The notes beneath the pieces are model-generated. The model did not search any database and was not told where the DNA came from. It worked only from the letters and a program-made list of their open reading frames with translations. DNA of 64,000 nucleotides, from assembly GCF_026013475.1 (NCBI RefSeq), contig NZ_JAPDPH010000008.1, positions 1 through 64,000 on the forward strand, written 5' to 3'. This DNA is from Micromonospora yasonensis. GTDB taxonomy: Bacteria > Actinomycetota > Actinomycetes > Mycobacteriales > Micromonosporaceae. Shown here one piece after another: positions 34,347 to 41,795 of the stretch. The position numbers were made by a program, and so were the translations under genes. How positions within the stretch are numbered: position 1 is the first letter of the stretch; each line of letters begins with the position of its first letter.

Positions 34347-34715
34347 TCACTCTCCGCTCGTCGTTTCAGGAAAGGAATCATCTTCTCCACCGCTTGCAGC
34401 ACTTCCGTACACCACCTTGACTGCGAGAGTGGCCTCGCCTGAGCCTCGCGCAAGAATGATGTTTCCCTGCGCAGAGAACTTGACACCGAACTGCACTTCA
34501 ATCTGCGATGGACGAGCAGCCTGCCGAGCTAGTCCTTGACTGGACCGAATTGCCACCCGCGCAACGTGCTCAATCACCAACTCCGCCTGGTCGAGCAGTC
34601 CTTGAATGCGGGCGCCTTGACTAGTTGCGCTTGTAGGCTTTGAACCAGGAAGTTCTTCAGCCTCAACTAATACAGTCGCCCCATCGATTTCAAGGGGGAC
34701 CAGCTTGTAGAGCAT
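34347..34715 (-). CDS. Trypco1-like (CU044_2847-type) small protein
   Basis: A 122-residue protein. It starts with a beta strand set (LYKLVPLEIDGATVLVEAE), continues with a helix (ARIQGLLDQAELVIEHVARVA), and ends with SQIEVQFGVKFSAQGNIILARG and a valine-rich strand. This is the pattern of trypsin-co-occurring domain 1 (Trypco1), a small domain found next to trypsin-like proteases in conflict systems (Aravind group analyses). I chose ATG 34715, with GGAG 8 bp upstream; ATG 34742 is an alternative adding 9 residues. It is first in the operon and may regulate or deliver substrates to the protease. Confidence 0.8.
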   Translation of the reverse strand: MLYKLVPLEIDGATVLVEAEELPGSKPTSATSQGARIQGLLDQAELVIEHVARVAIRSSQGLARQAARPSQIEVQFGVKFSAQGNIILARGSGEATLAVKVVYGSAASGGEDDSFPETTSGE

Positions 34716-35055
34716 AGTGTTACTCCATTGCAGATAGCGCATGGTGGACGAGGTGGGTGTTCTCAGACCTTACCGCCGGTGTCTCCGGGATGGAGCCCCG
34801 GGAGCCTGCCGGGGTGGCATGGCCGAGCCGCTCGCCTGCGTCGACGGCCGACTCAGCCGCATATGCCTCCAGTGTAGAAGGAGGGACGTTCAGGCAGCTC
34901 AGGCGACATGTTGGGGCCGCCTAGGCCCTGGCCGAACCCGTGGCCAAAACGAAAGGACTGCGTACTTCACCGACATCTGAGCGGAAGTGTCGTAGAGCCG
35001 ACACTGTGGCCGCTGCGGGGCCAAGTTCCAACAAGGGGCGGGGTAGTTTACACAG
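34716..35055. promoter_or_regulatory. Divergent gap between conflict operon and SauUSI-like gene, with inverted repeat
   Basis: This stretch holds no convincing gene and must contain promoters for both divergent units. An inverted repeat AGTGTCG (34986-34992) with CGACACT (34999-35005) around 6 nt lies 50 bp before the helicase GTG. GC content rises again from left to right across it, so it also marks the edge of the low-GC segment. Confidence 0.5.
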
Positions 35056-38000
35056 GTGACAAGTATTGGGCCGGGCCTCTACGAGCACCTCATCACTCAA
35101 CGACTGGATAACGAGCTGAGGCACCTCGATCCGTCGGTGGTGCAGCAGGGCATACTTGACCCTGCCGATGCGCCGTACATGCTGGCTCGCCATGTTGCCG
35201 CGCTCGTCCGCCGGGTGCTGCTATCCGTTCCTGAAGGCAAATACCGGATTGCCCGGCAAATCGAACTAACTAATCAGATTGCGGAAGCGCTTGCTGAGGC
35301 GGATCCACAGGCGGTTGACGGCGAAGATCGGATTGCGGACAAGCAACGGATACTGCAGGCCGTCGCGGCTCAGCCGCGATCGCCTGCGTCGCCAACGTTC
35401 CCTCAGCGCCCCAGCACATCAATCTCTGCAAGTGCACTGCTGGTTAATGGCCGCCATCAGCCGCGCATCGGCCACGAGATCACCTACGAGATGGCCTCGG
35501 CGGAGTCCGTCGACCTACTGTGTGCCTTCATCAAGTGGCACGGCCTGCGCCTCATCGAGTCCGCCATCCGCGAGCTAACCGCCCGTGGTGGCCGCCTCCG
35601 CGTCATCACCACCACCTACATGGGCGCCACCGACCAGCGCGCCCTGGACCGGCTCGCCGAGCTGGGCGCCGACATCAAGGTCTCGTACGAGACCAGAACC
35701 ACCCGCCTCCACGCCAAGGCGTGGCTCTTCCGTCGCAATAACGGCATGACCACCGCCTACGTCGGCTCCTCCAACCTGTCGAAGTCCGCACTGGTCGACG
35801 GCTTGGAGTGGAACGTCCGCATCTCGAATGTCGAGCAGCCGCACGTCATCGACACCTTCACCGCCACCTTCGAGGACTACTGGAACGACCCGGCGTTCGA
35901 GACGTACGACCCGGCGAAGGATGGCGAGCGACTGGGGCACGCGTTGCGGGGCGAACGCACCGACGACGACGGCCCCATGGAGATCGCGAACCTTGAGGTC
36001 CGGCCGTACGGGTATCAGCGGGAGATCCTGGACGACCTGACCGCCGAGCGGGAGGTGCACGGACGCTGGCGGAACCTGGTGGTGATGGCAACTGGCACCG
36101 GCAAGACGGTGGTCGCGGCCCTGGACTACCGCCGGCTGCACAAGGCCGGCAAGGTCGACTCGCTGCTGTTCGTCGCGCACCAGGAGCAGATCCTGCGGCA
36201 GAGCCGCTCGACGTTCCGGCAGGTAATGGGCGACGGCAGCTTCGGCGAGAGGCTGGTTGCCGGGGAACGGCCAACGGAATGGCGGCACGTGTTCGCCTCT
36301 ATCCAGTCGCTGCATCGGCAGGAGATCGACCCCGAAGCCTTCGACATGGTGATCGTGGACGAGTTCCACCACGCCGAGGCGAAGACGTATGCGCAACTTC
36401 TGGAGCGGCTGCGACCGCGCGTACTCCTGGGGCTGACAGCGACCCCCGACCGCGCCGACGGGCGGGACGTGCGGCGGTGGTTCGACGGGCATGCGGCCGT
36501 GGAGCTGCATCTACGGGAAGCCCTGGACCGGCAGCTGTTGGCGCCCTTCCACTACTTCGGGCTGCACGACGACGTGGACCTGTCGCACCTCACATGGAAG
36601 CGCGGGCAGGGCTACGACAAGGGCGAGTTGGAGAACGTCTACACCGGCAACGAGGCGCGGGCGCGGCTGGTGCTGCGCGCCGCCCAGGATCTCGTTGACG
36701 TGAGGCGCATGCGAGCGCTGGGCTTCTGCGTGAGCATCGGGCACGCCGAGTTCATGGCGGAGTGGTTCAACCGCCACGGTGTCTCCTCGGCGGCGGTGAC
36801 TTCGGATGTCGACCGGCCGGCGCAACACGGGCTGCTTCGTGACTTCAAGGCCGGCAAGCTGCGTGTGCTCTTCACCGTTGACCTGTTCAACGAGGGCGTC
36901 GACCTGCCGATGGTCGACACGATCTTCCTGCTGCGACCGACCGAGAGCGCCACGATCTTCCTTCAGCAACTTGGCCGTGGGCTGCGCCTGGACGACGACA
37001 AGCCCTGTCTGACAGTGCTCGACTTCATCGGCGGGCAGCACGCCAACTTCCGTTTCGATCTGCGCTGGCGGGCGCTGACCGGGGTCAGCCGCCGAGAGGT
37101 GTACGACGCGGTCGAGCAGGACTTCCCGATGCTGCCCAGCGGCTGCCACATCGAGCTGGACCGGGTCGCCAAGGCGGTGGTGCTCCGCAACCTGGAGCGT
37201 GCGGTTCCGTCATCGAAGAACAGCATGGTGGCAGAGCTGCGGCAGCTCGGGGACGTGTCCTTGGCGGAGTTCCTGCGAGACACCGGCCTGGAGATCGAGG
37301 ACGTGTACCGGTCGGCCACGTTGGGCGGCTGGGCCGGGCTGCGGCGGCTGGCCGGGGTGGAGGCCTCCACGCCAGGCCCGGCTGATCGGGAGCTGGCGCG
37401 GGCGATCGGGCGGATGCTGCACACGGACGACCTGGACCGACTGACTTTGTGGGAGCAGGTGGCGGCTGGCGGGCCGGTACCCGAGGGGCGGCTGCTGGAC
37501 ATGCTGCACTTCAGCCTGTGGGGACCAAACGTGCCGTTATCGCAGCGGGACGAGCGGTTGGCACGGCTCTGGGCGGAGCCGGCGCGTTGTGCCGAGCTGC
37601 GCCAGGTTGCGGAGGTGCTGCGGGAGCGAATCCACCGGGTCACCGAGCCGGTTGGGTTGGGCCGGGTGCCGCTGCGGGTGCACGCCCGGTACAGCCGCAA
37701 CGAGGCGTGTGCGGCGTTCGGGATGCCGAACCCGGGGTCGCTGCGGGAAGGCGTGAAGTGGTTGGCCGAGGAGCAGGCCGACATCTTCTTCGTGACGCTG
37801 GTGAAGTCCGAGCAGCACTACTCCCCCACCACCATGTACGCCGACCGGGCCATCACCGAAACGCTGTTCCAGTGGGAGTCGCAGAGCACCACGACCTCGG
37901 CATCGGCGACCGGGCAGCGATACATCCACCACGAGAAGCAGGGGTCGACGGTGCACCTGTTCGTGCGGGAGACCAAGGTCGCCGAAGGGAACATGGGCGT

Positions 38001-38133
38001 GCCGGCCTACCTGTATGCCGGCCCGATGACGTACCGGGAGCACAGCGGGGAGCGGCCCATGCGGATCATCTGGGAGCTGGCGCATCCGCTACCAGCCGAC
38101 ATGTATACGGCTGCCCGAGCGATTGCCGCATAA
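35056..38133 (+). CDS. SauUSI-like PLD nuclease/helicase/DUF3427 protein (type IV restriction)
   Basis: A 1025-residue protein. An N-terminal region is followed by a phospholipase D-type nuclease site (RLHAKAWLFRR with His219/Lys221 and the VGSSNLS turn). An SF2 helicase core comes next (Walker A ATGTGKT with Lys350, DEFHH at 435-439, GLTATPDR, and the motif VI QQLGRGLR). A C-terminal DUF3427-type region ends in QRYIHHEKQGSTVHLFVRE and YAGPMTYREH. That order is the architecture of SauUSI, a Staphylococcus type IV enzyme that cuts 5-methyl- or hydroxymethylcytosine DNA. The likely role is ATP-dependent restriction of modified foreign DNA. The GTG start follows AC-rich sequence without a clear ribosome-binding site. 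A GIY-YIG gene follows 43 bp later. Confidence 0.88.
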   Translation: MTSIGPGLYEHLITQRLDNELRHLDPSVVQQGILDPADAPYMLARHVAALVRRVLLSVPEGKYRIARQIELTNQIAEALAEADPQAVDGEDRIADKQRILQAVAAQPRSPASPTFPQRPSTSISASALLVNGRHQPRIGHEITYEMASAESVDLLCAFIKWHGLRLIESAIRELTARGGRLRVITTTYMGATDQRALDRLAELGADIKVSYETRTTRLHAKAWLFRRNNGMTTAYVGSSNLSKSALVDGLEWNVRISNVEQPHVIDTFTATFEDYWNDPAFETYDPAKDGERLGHALRGERTDDDGPMEIANLEVRPYGYQREILDDLTAEREVHGRWRNLVVMATGTGKTVVAALDYRRLHKAGKVDSLLFVAHQEQILRQSRSTFRQVMGDGSFGERLVAGERPTEWRHVFASIQSLHRQEIDPEAFDMVIVDEFHHAEAKTYAQLLERLRPRVLLGLTATPDRADGRDVRRWFDGHAAVELHLREALDRQLLAPFHYFGLHDDVDLSHLTWKRGQGYDKGELENVYTGNEARARLVLRAAQDLVDVRRMRALGFCVSIGHAEFMAEWFNRHGVSSAAVTSDVDRPAQHGLLRDFKAGKLRVLFTVDLFNEGVDLPMVDTIFLLRPTESATIFLQQLGRGLRLDDDKPCLTVLDFIGGQHANFRFDLRWRALTGVSRREVYDAVEQDFPMLPSGCHIELDRVAKAVVLRNLERAVPSSKNSMVAELRQLGDVSLAEFLRDTGLEIEDVYRSATLGGWAGLRRLAGVEASTPGPADRELARAIGRMLHTDDLDRLTLWEQVAAGGPVPEGRLLDMLHFSLWGPNVPLSQRDERLARLWAEPARCAELRQVAEVLRERIHRVTEPVGLGRVPLRVHARYSRNEACAAFGMPNPGSLREGVKWLAEEQADIFFVTLVKSEQHYSPTTMYADRAITETLFQWESQSTTTSASATGQRYIHHEKQGSTVHLFVRETKVAEGNMGVPAYLYAGPMTYREHSGERPMRIIWELAHPLPADMYTAARAIAA

Positions 38134-38176
38134 GGTCACCACGGACGACATTTCAGGTAGGCGAGGAGGAGCACTC

Positions 38177-38767
38177 GTGGCCCCCGAGGACGCGTTGCTG
38201 AGTCCCGCACGGCTGTACCGGGCTGAGGAGATACGCGGGCGGGACTGCCCAATACCTGCAGCTCCTGGTGTCTACGCGTGGTACTTCACCTCGCCGCCGC
38301 CCCTCGTGCCAGTCAGTGGATGCCACAAGCAGCACGGGGCAGTGCTGCTCTACGTGGGCATCTCACCGAAGGCACCACCGAGCAACGGGCGACCTCCGAG
38401 CCGACAGACGATCCGCAGCCGAATCCGTAGTCACTACCGAGGCAACGCCTCCGTGTCGACCCTCCGTCTGACCCTTGGCTCGCTCCTCGCCAACGAGCTC
38501 GCGATTGGGCTACGACGCGTCGGCAGCAGCATGCGACTGACATTCGGCCGAGAGGGCGAGAAGCGGCTCACGGACTGGATGGCCGAACACGCCCAGGTCG
38601 TCTGGACCCCAGCGGATCACCCCTGGAAGCTTGAGGAAGAACTGATTCGGACGTGCGTTCTGCCGCTCAACCTCGACCAGAACCGCCATTCCTCCTTCCA
38701 CAGCCAGCTCTCCGCACTGCGCGCCGCGCAGCGGGCGCAAGCTCGGTTGCTGCCAGTAGAGCGGTAA
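38177..38767 (+). CDS. GIY-YIG nuclease-like protein
   Basis: A 196-residue protein. GVYAWYF (about residues 31-37) and LLYVGIS (about 57-63) correspond to the GIY and YIG strands. A basic helix (TIRSRIRSHYRG), an acidic KLEEELI and a late LPLNLDQN complete the fold in order. The catalytic Tyr, Arg, Glu and Asn candidates are all present. The GTG at 38177 follows GAGGAGGA, which decides the start. The 43-bp gap and shared direction imply co-transcription with the SauUSI-like gene, so it is probably an accessory nuclease or recognition subunit of that system. Confidence 0.82.
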   Translation: MAPEDALLSPARLYRAEEIRGRDCPIPAAPGVYAWYFTSPPPLVPVSGCHKQHGAVLLYVGISPKAPPSNGRPPSRQTIRSRIRSHYRGNASVSTLRLTLGSLLANELAIGLRRVGSSMRLTFGREGEKRLTDWMAEHAQVVWTPADHPWKLEEELIRTCVLPLNLDQNRHSSFHSQLSALRAAQRAQARLLPVER

Positions 38768-38895
38768 CCGGCTACGCCGCTGCCAGGCTCGCCGGCCCGG
38801 CGGGGTGCCGCTCACTGCCCTAAGGGCCGGCGTTCCACAGGCTGGTGGCCGCCGACCCGTGGTCGACGGCCACCAGTGTTCAAGCGGTCAATCGG

Positions 38896-41331
38896 CTACT
38901 GAACGCCCACCCGCTGCTTGTTGTAGTTGCTGCCTTCGCCGTCCGGCTTGTAGTTGCTCTCGACGTTGCCGGCGATGTCGATCGAGAACCAGTTGACGGT
39001 GGTGCTGCTGTTCACCGTGATGTTCTGGACCCCCTCGCGCATGCCGGCCAGGGCCAGCTTGGGCGAGTTGAACGTCGGCCGGCTGCCATCGAGCGTGTAG
39101 TACACGTTCGCCGGCTCACTCGTACTGAAGGTAAACGCCGTAGCCCCCGCCTCCTGCTCGACGACCTTCAGCGACGTCCGAGGCTGGATCTTGTCCGTCG
39201 CGTACGCCCGGGCCACCTCGAGGATGGCGATGTTGCCGTTGGCGAACTCCATCGCCTCCTCGTGCCCCTCGGCGAACGGCGGCTGGAAGCCGACTGCGGT
39301 GAACCGCTTGGTGGTCGGGTTGTAGACGTCCGCGCCGACCTCGAAGTCCCAGCCGATGATGCCCCGGTTGTACCAGTGTTCGTCGGCGCTGTTGCCGGCC
39401 GCCGAGTACAGCACGTCGGTCACCGGTCCGGTGCGGCCCGGCCAGATCGCCGTGCCACGGTATTCCTGCACCCGGGAGAGGATGTAGTCCGAGGAGGTCC
39501 AGAAGTACGCCTCGGTGCCCTGGTCGACCCGCGGCAGCACCTCCCGCCCGGCGGACTTGTACGCCCCCGGCGGCCACATGAAGTACCCGCCGTAGGAGTG
39601 GGTGTTCATGGAGAGCTTGATGTTCGGGAAGTTGTCGACCAGCCAGACCTCGTTGCGCGCCTCCGGCTCGGACAGCTCGCTCGGCCCGGCGAACGTGTCG
39701 CTGGTGCAGCTGGTCGCCGACGCGCCGACGTAGCCGTCGAAGACGGAACCGACCGAGAAGTTCCGGTTGACGTCCACACCCCAGGAGTTGCGGCGGCCCG
39801 GGTCCGCGTTGGACGCCGGGCAGTAGTTGGTCATGTTCCGCCGCTGCATGTTGAAGTCGTACATGCTGTAGTGCGCGCCGTCCGGGTTGACGACCGGCAG
39901 GATGAAGATGTCCAGGTCGTCGACGATCTTGCGGGTGTTCGGGTCCTGCGCGTAGTTGCGCAGCAGCCGCTCGGCCGACTCCACGCAGACCAGCGGGGTC
40001 ACCCACTCCCGGGCGTGCTCCTGGCAGTAGAGGAAGACGCCGACCTTCGAGCCGTCGCGGTGCTTGCCGATCCGCAGCACCTTCATCTGGAACGGCTCGC
40101 GGGACACGCTCGCCGGTGCCTTCAGGTTGTCGGTCAGCTGGGTCACCGGAGCGGCGGCCACCACGCCCGCGCCGGCGTCACCCCGGTAGGTGCTGGCCGT
40201 GAGCAGCTTCGCCGCGTCGGCGTTGCCGTTGACCGCGGCGACGACCTGCGCCGCCGTGCTGGTGATCGCGCCGGAGCCGTTGGTGGCCAGGTTCACCGTG
40301 ACGGCCTTGCCGGACACGCTCACCGTCAGCGGGGCGTTCGCCGCCCCCGGGTTGACCAGCGACATGGTGACGTCGTTGCCGCCCTCGGAGCCGTACGCCT
40401 TCGAGGTGACGTAGATGGTGCTCGCCGCGGCGGTGCCGAACTGCGCCTGCGCGTTGCGCCGGTAGCCGTTCGTCTTGTAGGGCAGGTCGATCAGCTGGGT
40501 CAGCTTCGGGAACTCCGCGGCCAGGCCGGTGAACCGCGCGGTGACCTCGGTCGGATCCATGTAGTGGTCGACGAAGTCCGACACGTACGGGTGGTCGCCG
40601 GTGGCCTTGCGCGGGCTGCCCAGCCACTTGGCGACGTCGACGGTGACCGAGCCGCCCTTGTTGCTGGTGATGGTGGCCCTGGCCGGTGCGGCGGTGATGG
40701 GGACCGGGTTGCTGAACCGGTGATACATGTACTGGCCGGCGTCGGTGAACCGGGACATGGTGGCGGTGCCGCCGGAGCCGATCTCCGTGCCGGGCCCGCT
40801 GTCCCAGCTCGTCGTCAGCACCGTCGTCGCGTCGGTGCCGGCGCTCGACTTCACCTCGATGTTGAGAAAGAGCTGGTTGTCGAGGCTGGAGAACCATTCG
40901 GCGCGCAGCACGGTCAGGGTGTCGGTGCTGGCCGTCGCGGCTGCCGCGGCCCGGATCGAGGCGGACCGTTCGGCCATGGTCTCGGCGTAGTCGCTCTGGT
41001 CGGAGATGGCGTCCTGCACGTCGAAGCCCTTGTCCCGCAGCGCCTGGCTCTCCTCGGGGCTGAGGATCGCGTGCACCTCGATGCCGTTATCGACCGGCTT
41101 GACGTACTCGGCGAGGTCGACGCCGAGTTCGTTGAGGCGGTCGATGCCCGACTTGTCGGCGACGACGATGCGCATCAGGCCGACGCCGTTCTGTTGTCCG
41201 GTCGACGACCGGTCGGGGACCGCCGCGCTGTCCGGGCTGGCAAGGCCGGGTGCGCTGACGGCGAGCGCCAGCGGTAGCGCGAGCAGGGCCAAGAACCGGC
41301 GCGGTCCGCTGGATCTTCTTGTACTCCTCAT
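38896..41331 (-). CDS. Secreted M14-family zinc carboxypeptidase
   Basis: An 811-residue exported metallopeptidase. A signal peptide (about residues 1-36) and a long propeptide-like region precede an inserted beta domain. The M14 catalytic domain contains QEHAREW (the HxxE zinc ligands), NTHSYGG (third ligand) and WDFEVGADVYNP (catalytic Glu). An extra domain at the C-terminus with a YYTLDGSRPTF motif resembles a chitobiase-like/FN3-type beta sandwich (CHB_HEX_C). It should trim peptides outside the cell. The ATG at 41331 begins the signal peptide; no operon partners are visible. Confidence 0.93.
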   Translation of the reverse strand: MRSTRRSSGPRRFLALLALPLALAVSAPGLASPDSAAVPDRSSTGQQNGVGLMRIVVADKSGIDRLNELGVDLAEYVKPVDNGIEVHAILSPEESQALRDKGFDVQDAISDQSDYAETMAERSASIRAAAAATASTDTLTVLRAEWFSSLDNQLFLNIEVKSSAGTDATTVLTTSWDSGPGTEIGSGGTATMSRFTDAGQYMYHRFSNPVPITAAPARATITSNKGGSVTVDVAKWLGSPRKATGDHPYVSDFVDHYMDPTEVTARFTGLAAEFPKLTQLIDLPYKTNGYRRNAQAQFGTAAASTIYVTSKAYGSEGGNDVTMSLVNPGAANAPLTVSVSGKAVTVNLATNGSGAITSTAAQVVAAVNGNADAAKLLTASTYRGDAGAGVVAAAPVTQLTDNLKAPASVSREPFQMKVLRIGKHRDGSKVGVFLYCQEHAREWVTPLVCVESAERLLRNYAQDPNTRKIVDDLDIFILPVVNPDGAHYSMYDFNMQRRNMTNYCPASNADPGRRNSWGVDVNRNFSVGSVFDGYVGASATSCTSDTFAGPSELSEPEARNEVWLVDNFPNIKLSMNTHSYGGYFMWPPGAYKSAGREVLPRVDQGTEAYFWTSSDYILSRVQEYRGTAIWPGRTGPVTDVLYSAAGNSADEHWYNRGIIGWDFEVGADVYNPTTKRFTAVGFQPPFAEGHEEAMEFANGNIAILEVARAYATDKIQPRTSLKVVEQEAGATAFTFSTSEPANVYYTLDGSRPTFNSPKLALAGMREGVQNITVNSSTTVNWFSIDIAGNVESNYKPDGEGSNYNKQRVGVQ

Positions 41332-41473
41332 GAGAGTCCTTCCGCGAGGCGATCCTGACGGCCGCGCAGTCGAGGCGGACGGACCTCGGCTGCCGCAGCT
41401 GGGCAAAGTGTGATCGCCGTCTCATCAGTCAGTCAAGATCGATGGGCGCGGAACGGAGCACGTGACCGGTTGA

Positions 41474-41713
41474 TCAAGGGGCCGGCTGGTCCGCGTACAC
41501 CGGGTTCTTCCGGCCGGCGCGCTCGGGGCACCTGCCGGTGGGGCCGCCCACCATGCCGATCCGGCCGTCGTCGCACACGATCAGGTAGCCCTTGCCGCCC
41601 CAGAAGCCGTCCACACAGGTGAAGTAGCCGCACACGCCGGGGGCCGGCTCATGGACGAGTCGTCTCGCCCACCGGGCCCGCCAGCCCGGACCGGTCCCGG
41701 CCGGGGCATGCCG
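41474..41713 (-). pseudogene. Fragment of the six-cysteine membrane-protein family
   Basis: The frame ends at 41474-41476 and encodes PAPGVCGYFTCVDGFWGGKGY, LIVCDDGRIGMVGGPTGRCP and a final RKNPVYADQPAP. This closely matches the C-terminal halves of the proteins at 60195 and 61936 (PAPDVCDWFACV..., GKGYLVQC). Upstream of it, GWRARW recalls those proteins' N-terminal GWRARWVG, but everything between, including the membrane helix, is missing. There is no start codon between the preceding in-frame stop (about 41714) and the domain. It is therefore a deleted remnant, third of its kind in the window. Confidence 0.65.
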
Positions 41714-41795
41714 TCACCTCCTCAGTGGATCGGATCGGTCACTGTTCGCGTACCCACGGAGGCGGTTCGTCATTCCCGGGTGGCTGCGCCGCCCG

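Noticed and set aside
35056-38133. Type I or III restriction motor subunit
   Set aside because: The N-terminal PLD nuclease site, the DUF3427-type C-terminus and the lack of methyltransferase or specificity genes fit SauUSI-like type IV better.
38845-41277. Long rightward frame opposite the M14 carboxypeptidase
   Set aside because: No motifs and biased composition; the reverse frame has intact zinc ligands and a signal peptide.
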